Positions 42,278 to 52,193 are shown, counted from the stretch's first letter. The stretch: DNA of 64,000 nt from Paenibacillus tyrphae (GCF_027925525.1 NZ_BSDJ01000034.1:23666-87665), one strand, 5' to 3'. Notes: a model not told the origin generated them from the letters alone. Program-made: numbers and translations.

Positions 42278-43981
42278 TTGAACAATCGAAAGTATGCATC
42301 TGCTGTCGTTGGTTGCTTCTCGAGTGTCGCCCTGCTCGCTGCGGCTTGCAGCAATTCAGGCAATTCGCCTGCGAACAGTCCGTCTTCAACCGATAGCAAG
42401 AATCCATCGGCAGCAGCAACTGCCGCGGGTCCGCTCGGGAAATACAGCCCTCCGATTGACGTCCGGGCAGTACGCGGAATTAACGGAAGCTTCAAGTTCC
42501 CGCAGGGAGAGGACATTAGCAATAACCTTTGGGCGAAGACGTACAAGGAAGAGTACGGTATCAATCTGACTTATGATTGGGTCGCGGACAATTCAGGGGG
42601 AAATGAGAGCGCCTACAACAAAAAGCTGAACCTCATGATCGCTTCCGGGCAGCTGCCGGATATTGTGGCTGTGAACTCCAAACAGTTCAAACAGCTGGCG
42701 GAGGACGGGAAGCTGGCAGATCTGACGGAAGCGTTCGAGAAATTCGCCACCCCTTACACGAAGGACGTGGCCAAGCAGGATGGCGGTATGGCTATGAGCT
42801 CCGCAACGATTAACGGCAAGCTGCTGGCGATCCCGGGGTTTAACGGAAACATCACCAATGCCAATGTAGTTTGGATTCGATCGGATTGGATGAAGAAGCT
42901 GAATCTGCCCGAACCCAAAACGATGCAGGATTTGTTCGCGATTATGGAAGCATTCGCCACCAAAGATCCGAACGGCGATGGCGGCAAAGGCGTAGTCGGA
43001 TTGGCCGCGAACAAGAACATTTACGACGGTTTCGCCGATTTGCTCGGTTTCTTCAACGGGTATCATGCGTATCCGAACGGCATGTGGATTAAAGATGATG
43101 CCGGTCAACTCGTATACGGAGGCATCCAAAAAGAGATGAAGCCGTCCCTCGCGAAACTGCAGGAGCTGTATAAATCCGGGTTGATCGACAAGGAATTCGG
43201 CGCCAAGGACGCGGCCAAGGAAGCGGAGCTGTTCGGACAAAACAAGCTGGGCATTACATTCGGGGCCAATTCGAACCCATATTATCCGTTCGACGATGCG
43301 CGCAAGCGAAATCCGGAGATGGACTGGAAAGCGTATCCGATCCCTTCGATTGACGATAAACCGGCGCGGCCGGCCGTTGGCTTCCCGATCAGCACCTACT
43401 ATGTAGTGAATAAAAATTTCAAGCATCCCGAAGTGGTCGTCAAAATGTTTAATGCGAATTTCGAAAAGTTTTTCGGGAAAACGGGCGATTGGAACACTTG
43501 GGGTGTGACTAAGGATCGTTTGGAAGCGTTCAAGTGGCCGTTCGTGTATGGCTTCCCGCCGGATAAGGATGTTCCCGGGCGCTATGAGGCGTTGAAAAAA
43601 GCGATCGAAACGAATGATCCATCCGCAATGAACGGCGAGCAAAAAGCGGACTTCGACGCTTATCAGGCATATAAGAATGGCGACCAGACGAAGTGGGCGA
43701 CGGTTCGGCAAGCAGGTCCGACAGACTCCTCCTTCGCCGTCCTGAATCATTATAAGCAAAATAATCTGTTGTATACGAATGAATATCGCTCAAGTTTGCA
43801 GACGGATACGATGACTTTGAAATGGTCGACATTGTTGAACCTGGAGAAAGAAATGATCACGAAAATTATCCTGGGTGCATCGTTAGACGAATTCGATAAA
43901 TTTGTAGAAAACTGGAAAAAATCCGGCGGCGACCAAATTACGAAGGAAGTTAACGATTGGGCTGCAAACTCCAAAAAGTAA
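42278..43981 (+). CDS. Extracellular sugar-binding lipoprotein, LplA/family 1
   Basis: A ~567-residue lipoprotein. Signal peptide with lipobox LAAAC (Cys near 25), a low-complexity Asn/Ser/Ala linker, then a large solute-binding domain (LNLMIASGQLPDIVAVNSKQFKQLAEDGKLADLTEAFEK). The size and features such as DPNGDGGKGVVGLA match the LplA-type binders paired with YesMN systems. TTG 42278 follows AAGGGGGAA. With the two permeases it imports an oligosaccharide, probably a mannoside judging from the enzymes downstream; the ATPase (MsmX-like) is expected elsewhere. Confidence 0.9.
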   Translation: MNNRKYASAVVGCFSSVALLAAACSNSGNSPANSPSSTDSKNPSAAATAAGPLGKYSPPIDVRAVRGINGSFKFPQGEDISNNLWAKTYKEEYGINLTYDWVADNSGGNESAYNKKLNLMIASGQLPDIVAVNSKQFKQLAEDGKLADLTEAFEKFATPYTKDVAKQDGGMAMSSATINGKLLAIPGFNGNITNANVVWIRSDWMKKLNLPEPKTMQDLFAIMEAFATKDPNGDGGKGVVGLAANKNIYDGFADLLGFFNGYHAYPNGMWIKDDAGQLVYGGIQKEMKPSLAKLQELYKSGLIDKEFGAKDAAKEAELFGQNKLGITFGANSNPYYPFDDARKRNPEMDWKAYPIPSIDDKPARPAVGFPISTYYVVNKNFKHPEVVVKMFNANFEKFFGKTGDWNTWGVTKDRLEAFKWPFVYGFPPDKDVPGRYEALKKAIETNDPSAMNGEQKADFDAYQAYKNGDQTKWATVRQAGPTDSSFAVLNHYKQNNLLYTNEYRSSLQTDTMTLKWSTLLNLEKEMITKIILGASLDEFDKFVENWKKSGGDQITKEVNDWAANSKK

Positions 43982-44029
43982 CACGTCGCAAAGAATAAGG
44001 GTAAAGATGCGTTCCACGCTTTTCCCTCT

Positions 44030-44080
44030 CCCCGCAAAGCACCTGACGAACTTCCGAGTTTAAAGCTTCACTTTGCGGGG
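44030..44080 (+). terminator. Perfect 10-bp hairpin between binding protein and permease genes
   Basis: CCCCGCAAAG (44030-44039) and CTTTGCGGGG (44071-44080) with a 31-nt loop, followed by only ACATTTT. Likely a partial terminator or mRNA-stabilising stem that keeps binding-protein expression above permease expression. Confidence 0.55.
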
Positions 44081-44110
44081 ACATTTTATGACCGGACGGT
44101 GGGATGGTAG

Positions 44111-45010
44111 ATGAAAACCGCGAAATGGCGGCGCGAGCTGCCGCTTCATATATTAGTATTTCCCAGCCTGATCATTGTGCTGATCTACTGCTATATTCCG
44201 ATGTACGGCAATATTATTGCGTTTCAGAATTTCAAACCGACCCAAGGATTTTGGGGCTCGGAATGGACAGGGCTGGCGAATCTGAACTATGTTCTGGAAA
44301 TGCCGAATACGTTTCGCATTATATGGAATACCGTCTATATCGCGACCATGAAAATAATCATGGGCAATGTCGTACCGATCCTTATTGCTCTGCTGCTGAA
44401 TGAAGTCCGCCTCACGATCGTCAAACGGAGCGTTCAAACTTTAATTTATTTCCCGTATTTCCTTTCGTGGGTTATCCTTGCCGGCATTCTCATTGATGTC
44501 CTGTCTCTCCAGGACGGTATTGTCAATCAAGCTCTCGGATGGTTGGGGATGCAGCCCATCTACTTCCTCGGCGACAATCGGTGGTTTCCCATTACGCTCG
44601 TATTGACAGATACGTGGAAAGAATTCGGGTTCGGCACGATAGTATACTTGGCCGCGCTGACAAGCATCAATCCGTCTTTATATGAAGCGGCCATCATAGA
44701 CGGCGCCAACCGCTGGAAGCAAACGTTGCATATTACGCTCCCGGGGATGGTTCCGATCATCATCCTGATGGCCACGCTCAGCTTGGGCAATGTATTGAAT
44801 GCGGGCTTCGACCAAGTATTTAATTTATACAGTCCGCAGGTGTACGAGAGCGGGGATATTCTGGATACGCTGATCTACCGCATCGGCGTTTCGGATGCCC
44901 AATATGGCCCGGCAACCGCGATTGGATTGCTCAAATCGTCCGTTTCCTTTATTCTGATCTCGGTCTCTTATTGGCTGGCGTACCGGTTTGCGAATTATCG
45001 AATTTTTTAG
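44111..45010 (+). CDS. ABC sugar transporter permease, LplB type
   Basis: A 299-residue permease with six hydrophobic segments. Characteristic PMYGNIIAFQNFKPTQGFWGS at the front and the EAA loop LYEAAIIDGANRWKQTLHITLPGM. Pairs with the next gene as the heterodimeric channel. The start at ATG 44111 has a modest ribosome site (GGTGGGATGG). Confidence 0.93.
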   Translation: MKTAKWRRELPLHILVFPSLIIVLIYCYIPMYGNIIAFQNFKPTQGFWGSEWTGLANLNYVLEMPNTFRIIWNTVYIATMKIIMGNVVPILIALLLNEVRLTIVKRSVQTLIYFPYFLSWVILAGILIDVLSLQDGIVNQALGWLGMQPIYFLGDNRWFPITLVLTDTWKEFGFGTIVYLAALTSINPSLYEAAIIDGANRWKQTLHITLPGMVPIIILMATLSLGNVLNAGFDQVFNLYSPQVYESGDILDTLIYRIGVSDAQYGPATAIGLLKSSVSFILISVSYWLAYRFANYRIF

Positions 45011-45036
45011 CTTAGCTGGAACAGGAGGTTGACCCG

Positions 45037-45921
45037 ATGATGCGACATGCTTCCGTCACACGGAGACTATTCGATATAGGCAATACCATATTTCTGATTG
45101 CGCTCTCTTTGCTGTGTATTTTGCCTATTATCCAGGTCGTTGCCGTTTCGTTCAGCTCGAGCAGCGCTGCCGCGGCCGGGTTGGTCAAATTATGGCCGGT
45201 CGATTTCTCGCTGAAATCGTATGAGTTTATTTTGAAGAAAAAAGACTTTCTGGGGTCATTTCTGATCTCTATAGAGCGGGTCATACTGGGAACCGGCATT
45301 AGCATGTTTTTGACCGTAACGCTCGGCTACGCGCTATCCAAAGAAGTGAAGGATTTCCGGATGAGAACGTTTTACGCCTGGTATTTTGTCATTACGATCT
45401 TATTCAGCGGCGGATTAATTCCGTGGTATTTAACGATCAAGTACACGAACTTGTTGGATACGATATGGGCGCTGGTCATACCGGGAGCGGTTACCGTGAT
45501 TAACGTCATTTTGGTGCTTAATTTCTTCCGAGGATTGCCCAAAGAACTGGAGGAGTCGTGTTTCATTGATGGGGGAAGCCATTGGACGACGCTCTGGAAA
45601 ATATATCTCCCGTTATCCTTGCCCGCCATTGCGACGATCACGCTGTTCACCATCGTTAACCATTGGAATTCCTGGTTCGACGGTCTTATGCTCATGAATT
45701 CGCCCAGTCATTACCCGCTTGCCACTTATTTGCAGACGGCGATCATTCAACACGATTTCGCTAACATGCGGGCCGAGGATGTGAAGACTTTAGCGGAGAT
45801 TTCGGATCGGACGACACGGGCGGCGCAAATTTTTATCGGCGCGCTGCCGATTATGGCGGTCTATCCGTTTTTGCAAAAATATTTCATGACCGGACTTGTC
45901 ATGGGAAGCGTGAAGGAATAA
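45037..45921 (+). CDS. ABC sugar transporter permease, LplC type
   Basis: A 294-residue permease, partner of the preceding one. Six hydrophobic segments; LSFLCILPIIQVVAVSFSSSSAA-like N-terminus, FSGGLIPWYLTIKY, and the EAA loop ELEESCFIDGGSHWTTLWKIYLPLSLPAIAT. AGGAGG ribosome site. The C-terminal YPFLQKYFMTGLVMGSVKE is typical of the family. Confidence 0.93.
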   Translation: MMRHASVTRRLFDIGNTIFLIALSLLCILPIIQVVAVSFSSSSAAAAGLVKLWPVDFSLKSYEFILKKKDFLGSFLISIERVILGTGISMFLTVTLGYALSKEVKDFRMRTFYAWYFVITILFSGGLIPWYLTIKYTNLLDTIWALVIPGAVTVINVILVLNFFRGLPKELEESCFIDGGSHWTTLWKIYLPLSLPAIATITLFTIVNHWNSWFDGLMLMNSPSHYPLATYLQTAIIQHDFANMRAEDVKTLAEISDRTTRAAQIFIGALPIMAVYPFLQKYFMTGLVMGSVKE

Positions 45922-45955
45922 CGGAAAATTGCATGAGAAGGAGCTGTGTTCACAG

Positions 45956-48397
45956 ATGAGGAAGCCGACCCGCAAATGGACGTTGGACATTATTCATCAT
46001 TCCCATACCGATATCGGGTACACCGAACGTCAAGAGAAGATCGAGCGGTACCACGTTCATTTTATAAAACAAGCGATTCAAGTTCTAAACAGCATCCGGT
46101 CGGGCGAGAAAAGCGGTTGGAAAGGCTTCAAATGGACTTGTGAAACGTTTTGGCCTGTGGAACGGTTTCTCGCTCAGGCAACCGAACAAGAGGAGCAGGC
46201 GTTCCGTGAATGGGTTCAGTCCGGAGACATCTCGTTGTCGGGTACGTATCTGAACATGACCGAGCTGATCGATGCGGACCTGTTGACTCGAATGATCAAG
46301 CGCTCCACGGATTACGCCAAATCCATCGGCGTTACGCTGGACTCTGCCATGACGGCGGATATCAACGGCTATAGCTGGGGCTTCGCGCAATGTTTACTGG
46401 ATGCCGGGATACAGAACTTGCTATCCTGCATCCATACGCACCACGGCATGTACCCGCTCGGACAAAAGCAGACTCCGTTTTGGTGGGAAACCCCCGGCGG
46501 CGAACGGCTGCTTGTATGGAACGGCGACCATTATCATCTTGGCAACGACCTCGGGCTGGCGCTGAATGCGATACATTCCTACATCATTCGCGACGAGTTT
46601 CGCACTCCGCCTATCGCGAGCAATCATTGGGAGATCATGGAGACGCGCATTATGCGCTATTTGAACCGGTTGGAGGAGGAAGGGTATCCTTACGATTTTG
46701 CACCGATTGCGCTATCAGGGCTTATCGTGGATAACGCTCCTCCTAACGGTTCCATTATGGACCTGTTCCAGCAATGGAATGAGGTGCATGGGGATTCGGT
46801 AACGATTCGTATGACGACTTTATCGGATCTATTCGCCAAGGTCAGGAAGCGGACGGATGTTGAAATTCCCGTCCACCGCGGAGACTGGCCGGACTGGTGG
46901 TCGGACGGCGTTGCGTCGACGGCTGCGCACACGCAGCTTTTCCGGGATGCTCAACGCAATTTCCGCATGCTCGCTCTGTTGGATCCAGACAACCGCATGA
47001 TTCCCGAATTCGCGGTTCGGGAGATGGAGGAACAGCTTACGCTGTATGCAGAGCATACTTGGGGGTATTCTCATTCCATCTCCGAACCGTGGAATCCTTT
47101 GGTGCAATCGCTCGGCGCCCGCAAGGAAGCCTATGCGGCTAATGCCAGCCGGCTTGTCCATAGCGCGATCGATGCCATATTGGAAGCTAAAGGCGAAGCG
47201 ATGCTCGCCCCGGGCCGGCCATTGCGCTTCAAGGTCGTCAATCCGTTCCCGCACGACATCCGGGTCATCGCCAGGATGTACCTGGATTATTGGGAGCTTC
47301 CCTTGATTCAGGATGGCTTGGAGGTCAGGGAGGAAGGCCGGACGGACGTCATCGTCCATCAGGTAAGCCAAGTCAGCCGGGGGACTGAGGTGTCCATCCC
47401 GGTCACATTGAAGGCAGCAGAGGAAAAATGGTTCCTTATTGTTCCTTGTGCGGCCAAGGAAGGGAAGACAACCTCGAATGTTTCCTTGACAGGCTCGGAT
47501 GGAGTGAAGGATATTCGCGATTTTCGCCCGGAACCGGCGGAAGATGTACCTTTCCGCGTGACCGAAACCTCCGTTGAGAGCGCACATGTCCTGATCGCGT
47601 GGGAGGCGGAAAAAGGCATCGTCTCTTGGAAGGACAAACGGTCGGGAATCGAGCTGATCGATCCTGAGGCGCCTCACGCGGCTTTTGCTCCCGTCTACGA
47701 GGTGACGCCTGTGAAGGATCGGGGGCTGATCCGCCAGACGCGTACCCGAATGGGACGGAACCGGAAGGGCATGAACGTGCAGAGACACGTTGGCCGGCTT
47801 GTTCGCGCGTATGAAGCGGAGCGCGGTCCGCTATGGGTTACGATCGAACAGGAGTACGAAGTGGCAGGGATGAGCCACTATACGGTACGGCTGACGGTGT
47901 ATGCCCATGAGCCGAGAGTAGATGTAACGATACGCCTGCATAAAGACAGTGTCTGGGAACCTGAGAATGTGTACATTCCGTTGCCGCTTTCCATTCCGCA
48001 CGCCCAGCTCTGGCTGGAGAAAGCGGGTGCGCTCATGCGGCCGGGAATCGACCAGCTTCCCGGTACGGGTCTCGATTTCTATTGCATCCAAGACGGAATC
48101 GGTTGGATCGGTCAGGATCAAGGATTGGCTATCGCCACACCGGATTCCCCTTTAATCCAACTAGGACCGCTTGCATTCGGGGATCGGAAGCTGCACGGCC
48201 AGCAAGAGCTTAATAAACCAAAAGCGGTGTACGCATGGATACTGAACAATTTCTGGGAGACGAATTTCAAAGCGACGTTGGGAGGGTTTTACGAATTCCG
48301 GTATTCGGTTCATTGGGGCCATGACTTGGGCACTCCGGAGAAGGCTATCGCGCAATGCAGACTATCCAATCAACGAGTTATAAGCTACAGGGCTTAA
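45956..48397 (+). CDS. Glycoside hydrolase family 38-like alpha-mannosidase
   Basis: An 813-residue intracellular hydrolase. The N-terminal catalytic domain has the zinc ligands HSHTDIGY (His-17, Asp-19) and the candidate nucleophile Asp-135 in TADINGYSWGF, both hallmarks of the GH38 fold. The sequence is divergent from classical mannosidases and fits the DUF5054-type branch. C-terminal beta domains (from about 430) are present. No signal peptide, so it acts on imported sugar. The next genes (mannose-6-phosphate isomerase and ROK kinase) support release of mannose. A start a few codons upstream is possible but unsupported. Confidence 0.8.
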   Translation: MRKPTRKWTLDIIHHSHTDIGYTERQEKIERYHVHFIKQAIQVLNSIRSGEKSGWKGFKWTCETFWPVERFLAQATEQEEQAFREWVQSGDISLSGTYLNMTELIDADLLTRMIKRSTDYAKSIGVTLDSAMTADINGYSWGFAQCLLDAGIQNLLSCIHTHHGMYPLGQKQTPFWWETPGGERLLVWNGDHYHLGNDLGLALNAIHSYIIRDEFRTPPIASNHWEIMETRIMRYLNRLEEEGYPYDFAPIALSGLIVDNAPPNGSIMDLFQQWNEVHGDSVTIRMTTLSDLFAKVRKRTDVEIPVHRGDWPDWWSDGVASTAAHTQLFRDAQRNFRMLALLDPDNRMIPEFAVREMEEQLTLYAEHTWGYSHSISEPWNPLVQSLGARKEAYAANASRLVHSAIDAILEAKGEAMLAPGRPLRFKVVNPFPHDIRVIARMYLDYWELPLIQDGLEVREEGRTDVIVHQVSQVSRGTEVSIPVTLKAAEEKWFLIVPCAAKEGKTTSNVSLTGSDGVKDIRDFRPEPAEDVPFRVTETSVESAHVLIAWEAEKGIVSWKDKRSGIELIDPEAPHAAFAPVYEVTPVKDRGLIRQTRTRMGRNRKGMNVQRHVGRLVRAYEAERGPLWVTIEQEYEVAGMSHYTVRLTVYAHEPRVDVTIRLHKDSVWEPENVYIPLPLSIPHAQLWLEKAGALMRPGIDQLPGTGLDFYCIQDGIGWIGQDQGLAIATPDSPLIQLGPLAFGDRKLHGQQELNKPKAVYAWILNNFWETNFKATLGGFYEFRYSVHWGHDLGTPEKAIAQCRLSNQRVISYRA

Positions 48398-48409
48398 GGA
48401 GCGGATACG

Positions 48410-50161
48410 ATGAGACGAACATCAGCGATGTATGACAAAGAGCCGCACATCGAAATCAGGGGATGTGACCGGGAGGCTTGGCGTGGCTATGAAGCTGTCG
48501 CGAAAGAGCTTTTAACGAACGGAGAAGGAAAAGGCAGGTTCGTGCTTGTCATTGAATGCTACCCTGGCGTAAGGGTAACAGAGATTGTTGAGGGTCTGAA
48601 GCCTTTCTTGAATCCGGTGAAGGTGGTTATGGCGGAGCAAGCCGCCAAAAAAGCCAGCCAGATCGACGCCATGATCGGCCGGTTCTTAACCGACGATCGG
48701 GTTTTTGGCTATATGGCCCCCTTCGGAGTTGAGGACTTCTATGATCCCGACCTCGTGCAGCAGCTTCGTCAAGACATAGAGAGTGTTTCGAAGGGGACGG
48801 TTATCGTTATCGGAACAGGAGCTGCTTTCATCACGAAAGGCGACTTGCTGGTATACGCCGACATGGCCCGATGGGAAATTCAACAGCGCTACCGAAGCGG
48901 GGAGTTCGGCAATTGGCTGGCGGATAACCAGGCCGAGGATATGCTCCGCAAATATAAACGAGGCTTTTTCATCGAGTGGAGGGCTGCAGACCGCTTCAAG
49001 CGAACCGTTCTTCCTCAAGCCAATTACTATCTGGATACTAACGCCAAGGACGATCCGAAGCTGCTGACCAAGGATGCGCTGTTCCACGGGTTTAGGCAGA
49101 CGGTCAGCCGCCCGTTCCGGTTAGTCCCCTATTTCGACCCCGGCGTATGGGGTGGTCAGTGGTTGGAATCGAAGATCGGGTTGGAGCCTCGGGAACACCC
49201 TTACGCATGGGGATTCGACGGAGTTCCGGAAGAGAACAGCTTATATTTGATCTACGGTTCGATCCGGGTGGAGATCCCGTCCATCAACCTGGTGTTCTTC
49301 GAACCGAAGCGTCTGCTGGGGGAGCGGGTGTATGCCCGGTTCGGCGCGGAGTTTCCTATTCGTTTCGACTTTCTTGACACCATCCGAGGGGGGAATTTGA
49401 GCCTCCAGGTTCATCCCGTTACCGATTATATCCAAAAAACGTTCGGGATGGCCTATACGCAGGACGAGAGCTACTATATCCTCGATGCCGCTCCCGGTGC
49501 GGCGGTTTGTTTAGGGCTGAGAGAAAACATAAATCCGGATGCGATGATGGCCGATCTGGAGCGGGCTCAGCAAGGCGGCTTCTCCTTTCCTGCCGAACAG
49601 TATGTGAACCGGTTCGCCGCCAAGAAGCACGATCATTTCCTGATTCCGGCGGGAACGGTTCATTGTTCCGAAACGAACTGCATGGTGTTGGAGATCAGCG
49701 CCACGCCGTATATATTTACCTTTAAACTGTGGGACTGGGACCGGCTAGGTCTGGACGGCAGACCGCGCCCTATTCATCTGGAGCATGGCCGACGTAATAT
49801 TCAATGGAACTGCACGACCGAAATGGTGCAGCGTGAGTTGGTGAATGCTATCGTCCAGGTTGGCGAGGGCGACGGCTGGGTGGAAGAGCGAACCGGATTG
49901 CACGAGCTGCAATTCATTGAAACGCGGCGGCATTGGTTTGCGGCCGTCACGCCTCACCACACGAATGGCGGCGTTCAAATGCTGAATTTGGTCGAGGGAG
50001 AGGAAGCCATTGTGGAAAGTCCGACAGGAGCCTTCGAACCGTTCGTAGTCAGGTATGCGGAAACCTTTATTGTTCCTGCGGCGGCAGGCGAATACACAAT
50101 TCGTCCGAGCGAGCGATGTGCCGGGCAAACGTTGGGCACGATCAAGGCGTTCGTCAGATAA
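48410..50161 (+). CDS. Class I mannose-6-phosphate isomerase with extra N-terminal domain
   Basis: A 583-residue protein. The C-terminal ~350 residues are a cupin isomerase: FDPGVWGGQWL (~243), the zinc site NLSLQVHP (Gln-333, His-335), DESYYILDA and LIPAGTVHC. The first ~230 residues are extra; class I enzymes usually have 310-400 in total. That part (RFVLVIECYPGVRVTEIVEGL; KGTVIVIGTGAAF; LVYADMARWEIQQRYR) reads like a nucleoside/uridine-kinase P-loop domain whose Walker A has decayed (no GxxxxGKS). Probably converts mannose-6-phosphate to fructose-6-phosphate. The role of the extension is unknown. Confidence 0.85.
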   Translation: MRRTSAMYDKEPHIEIRGCDREAWRGYEAVAKELLTNGEGKGRFVLVIECYPGVRVTEIVEGLKPFLNPVKVVMAEQAAKKASQIDAMIGRFLTDDRVFGYMAPFGVEDFYDPDLVQQLRQDIESVSKGTVIVIGTGAAFITKGDLLVYADMARWEIQQRYRSGEFGNWLADNQAEDMLRKYKRGFFIEWRAADRFKRTVLPQANYYLDTNAKDDPKLLTKDALFHGFRQTVSRPFRLVPYFDPGVWGGQWLESKIGLEPREHPYAWGFDGVPEENSLYLIYGSIRVEIPSINLVFFEPKRLLGERVYARFGAEFPIRFDFLDTIRGGNLSLQVHPVTDYIQKTFGMAYTQDESYYILDAAPGAAVCLGLRENINPDAMMADLERAQQGGFSFPAEQYVNRFAAKKHDHFLIPAGTVHCSETNCMVLEISATPYIFTFKLWDWDRLGLDGRPRPIHLEHGRRNIQWNCTTEMVQRELVNAIVQVGEGDGWVEERTGLHELQFIETRRHWFAAVTPHHTNGGVQMLNLVEGEEAIVESPTGAFEPFVVRYAETFIVPAAAGEYTIRPSERCAGQTLGTIKAFVR

Positions 50162-50197
50162 AGAATTTCGCTAAAGCTAAGGAGGATAGGGAGCAGT

Positions 50198-51136
50198 ATG
50201 AATATTGCGATAGACTTCGGAGGAACTACGATCAAGATCGGGCTCGTTCACGAAGGGAAAGTTCACGCATTGCGAAAGCTGCCTGCTTACTCCTCAAAAG
50301 GGTTGATTCCGCGCCTTCCTGCCGTTGCGGCGGCTGTCCGCGAGCTGCTCGCCTGTCACCGATTGTCGATTGCCGATTGCGAGGGAATTGGAATAGCCAC
50401 GCCGGGGCTAGTAGATACCGTGAATCGAACGATTGTCTCGATCAACGACAAATACTCCGATGCCGTCGGATTTTCGTTTCAGGCATGGATCGCGGACACC
50501 TTCCAACTTCCGTTCGTGATGGAAAACGACGCCCGCTCGGCGCTAATCGGCGAGATCGCCTATGGCGTAGCCCAGCGGGAAACGGATGCGGTTCTCATGA
50601 CGTTCGGAACGGGAATCGGAACCGCAGCCATGATGAACGGCAAGATTTTGCATGGGCGCCATTACCAAGCGGGAATTTTGGGCGGTCACCTCAGTACGGA
50701 TATACACGGAAGCTTATGCAATTGCGGGAACATAGGCTGTCTGGAAGCTCAAGCGGGCCATTGGGCATTAAACCAAGCGGCCAGGCGACACCCTCATTAC
50801 TCGCAAAGTCGGCTTTCCCAATTGACTCAACTGAGCTATCTGGCCGTTCTGGAAGAGGCGCTCTCCGGAGATCAGGCTGCAACTGACCTGTTGGAGCACT
50901 TAATCTCGCACTGGATCGCGGGCATTGTCAACTTGATCCATGCTTACGATCCTGAAGTCGTCATTTTGAGCGGGGGGCTTATGAAATCCAAAGATCACAT
51001 AGTGCCCTTGCTGAGCGAACGCGTCTGCAAAAATGCCTGGACTCCTTGGGGCAAAGTGCGGATTGCGGTGGCTGAAGATCCGGACGCATCGGTGCTGTTA
51101 GGCGTATCCCGCTTGTTGTCGGAGCACACTGCGTAA
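50198..51136 (+). CDS. ROK family sugar kinase
   Basis: A 312-residue ATP-dependent sugar kinase. N-terminal ATP site IAIDFGGTTIKIGLV, catalytic aspartate in VMENDARSALIGE, and the zinc-binding ROK cysteines GSLCNCGNIGCLEAQAG. No HTH, so an enzyme rather than a repressor. In this operon it most likely phosphorylates mannose released by the mannosidase, supplying the isomerase. AAGGAGG ribosome site. Last gene of the operon. Confidence 0.9.
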   Translation: MNIAIDFGGTTIKIGLVHEGKVHALRKLPAYSSKGLIPRLPAVAAAVRELLACHRLSIADCEGIGIATPGLVDTVNRTIVSINDKYSDAVGFSFQAWIADTFQLPFVMENDARSALIGEIAYGVAQRETDAVLMTFGTGIGTAAMMNGKILHGRHYQAGILGGHLSTDIHGSLCNCGNIGCLEAQAGHWALNQAARRHPHYSQSRLSQLTQLSYLAVLEEALSGDQAATDLLEHLISHWIAGIVNLIHAYDPEVVILSGGLMKSKDHIVPLLSERVCKNAWTPWGKVRIAVAEDPDASVLLGVSRLLSEHTA

Positions 51137-51152
51137 CCATTAATAAGTAATG

Positions 51153-51203
51153 TGAACTGTACCTCCAGATGTTAGATGATGTTAGCAATTGGGGTGCAGT
51201 TCA
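51153..51203. repeat. 51-bp imperfect palindrome, possible joined ends of an insertion sequence
   Basis: TGAACTGTACC... at 51153 and its inverse ...GGGGTGCAGTTCA ending at 51203 form ~24-bp arms around 3 bp. Outer 7 bp are identical. The arms resemble IS3-family termini (TGAACTG-ACCCC type). There is no T run to make it a terminator and no clear target duplication. Confidence 0.35.
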
Positions 51204-51457
51204 TCTACGTTCAATAGAGCGCAAGAGTTTGCGATAAACATGAAATAAATCTTCTTTGGCTTTCGCGGCAATTTTCTCAAATGCATTGCGTCGTTCGCTT
51301 TCCGAGAAATCTTTGAAGAAATCATCAAAGTGCTATATTCAGCGATACTTGGGAAGTACCAGGGATTCAAAGGTGTGGCATCCATATCATAATCTTCGGA
51401 CAATACTTCGCCAATCGCCTTAATGATCGTTTCAACATTTCCACATTTGCAAAGCAA
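51201..51457 (-). pseudogene. SAM-dependent methyltransferase relic, C-terminal part
   Basis: The minus strand reads GNVETIIKAIGEVLSEDYDM, NPWYFPSIAEYSTL, then, after a frameshift and a deletion, DDFFKDFSESERRNAFEKIA and AKEDLFH, ending SIERR. The order matches the C-terminal third of trans-aconitate-type class I methyltransferases (NPWYFPSIAEY is their mark). The N-terminal two thirds, with the SAM motif, are missing. Confidence 0.65.
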
Positions 51458-51551
51458 GGGGAATGGCCGGGGTTGGCATCAACTATAGTCAATGCGACAA
51501 AGGGGCCATTCCGGCGGCTGAGACACGCTTGTTTAATCGTTGTTGAATTAC

Positions 51552-52193
51552 TCAAGAAGAGATGGCGCTCAGCTCTTCTTTCATATTTTGGTGAAGGATA
51601 GGATTGGATGCTATTATCCCCGAAGAGCCCCATATAAAGCTGTTTCCATGACGATCGGAAACGACTCCGCCAGCTTCTTGCACCAATAAAGCACCCGCCA
51701 TCCAGTTGTAAATTTCATCTCCAAATTCATAATATCCATCCAGCCGTCCGCAGGCGGTATAGGCAAGCTGAAGGGAGATAGACCCAAGCATTCTGACCGC
51801 AAATGCTCTTGGGATGATATGGTTAATTCCTCTCAAGGTAAGGTCGGTAATTTCGATATCTTTGGCCGGAAAGGATGGAGGAGTTGTACAAACGATAGCT
51901 TCCTCCAGCTTCTCCTTGGCAGCCACACGAATTGGCTTACCGTTTAAAAAAGCGCCTTCACCCGCAACGGCGTAAAATAGCTCATCATGACTCGGATCAT
52001 AGACAAAGGAAAGTACGGGGCGTCCATCTCGGACCAAGCACAAGGACATGGCATAGGAATAAATTCCTTGTAAAAATTGTACGGCTCCATCAATAGCGTC
52101 ACAAATCCAATACTCGCCTTCATATTCGATTTTTTGTTGATTCTCCGTTTCAAACTCCGAATCGGACCACCGGATATTTGGACATGCGGACAA
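51552..52193 (-). pseudogene. Inositol monophosphatase family protein, N-terminally truncated
   Basis: 213 residues against a usual 260-280. The metal motif reads YWICDAIDGAVQFL, where DPIDGT is typical, and the C-terminal W-x-AGALLVQEAGG motif is intact (NWMAGALLVQEAGGVVSDRHG). The first ~60-70 residues, with the GEE metal ligand, are absent; the front of the frame runs antisense through a SnoaL-like fragment. No good ribosome site. Probably inactive. Confidence 0.7.

Noticed and set aside
49933..50886. 317-codon frame overlapping the isomerase end and ROK kinase
   Set aside because: The kinase frame has all ROK motifs; this one is an out-of-frame shadow rich in Arg and Ser.
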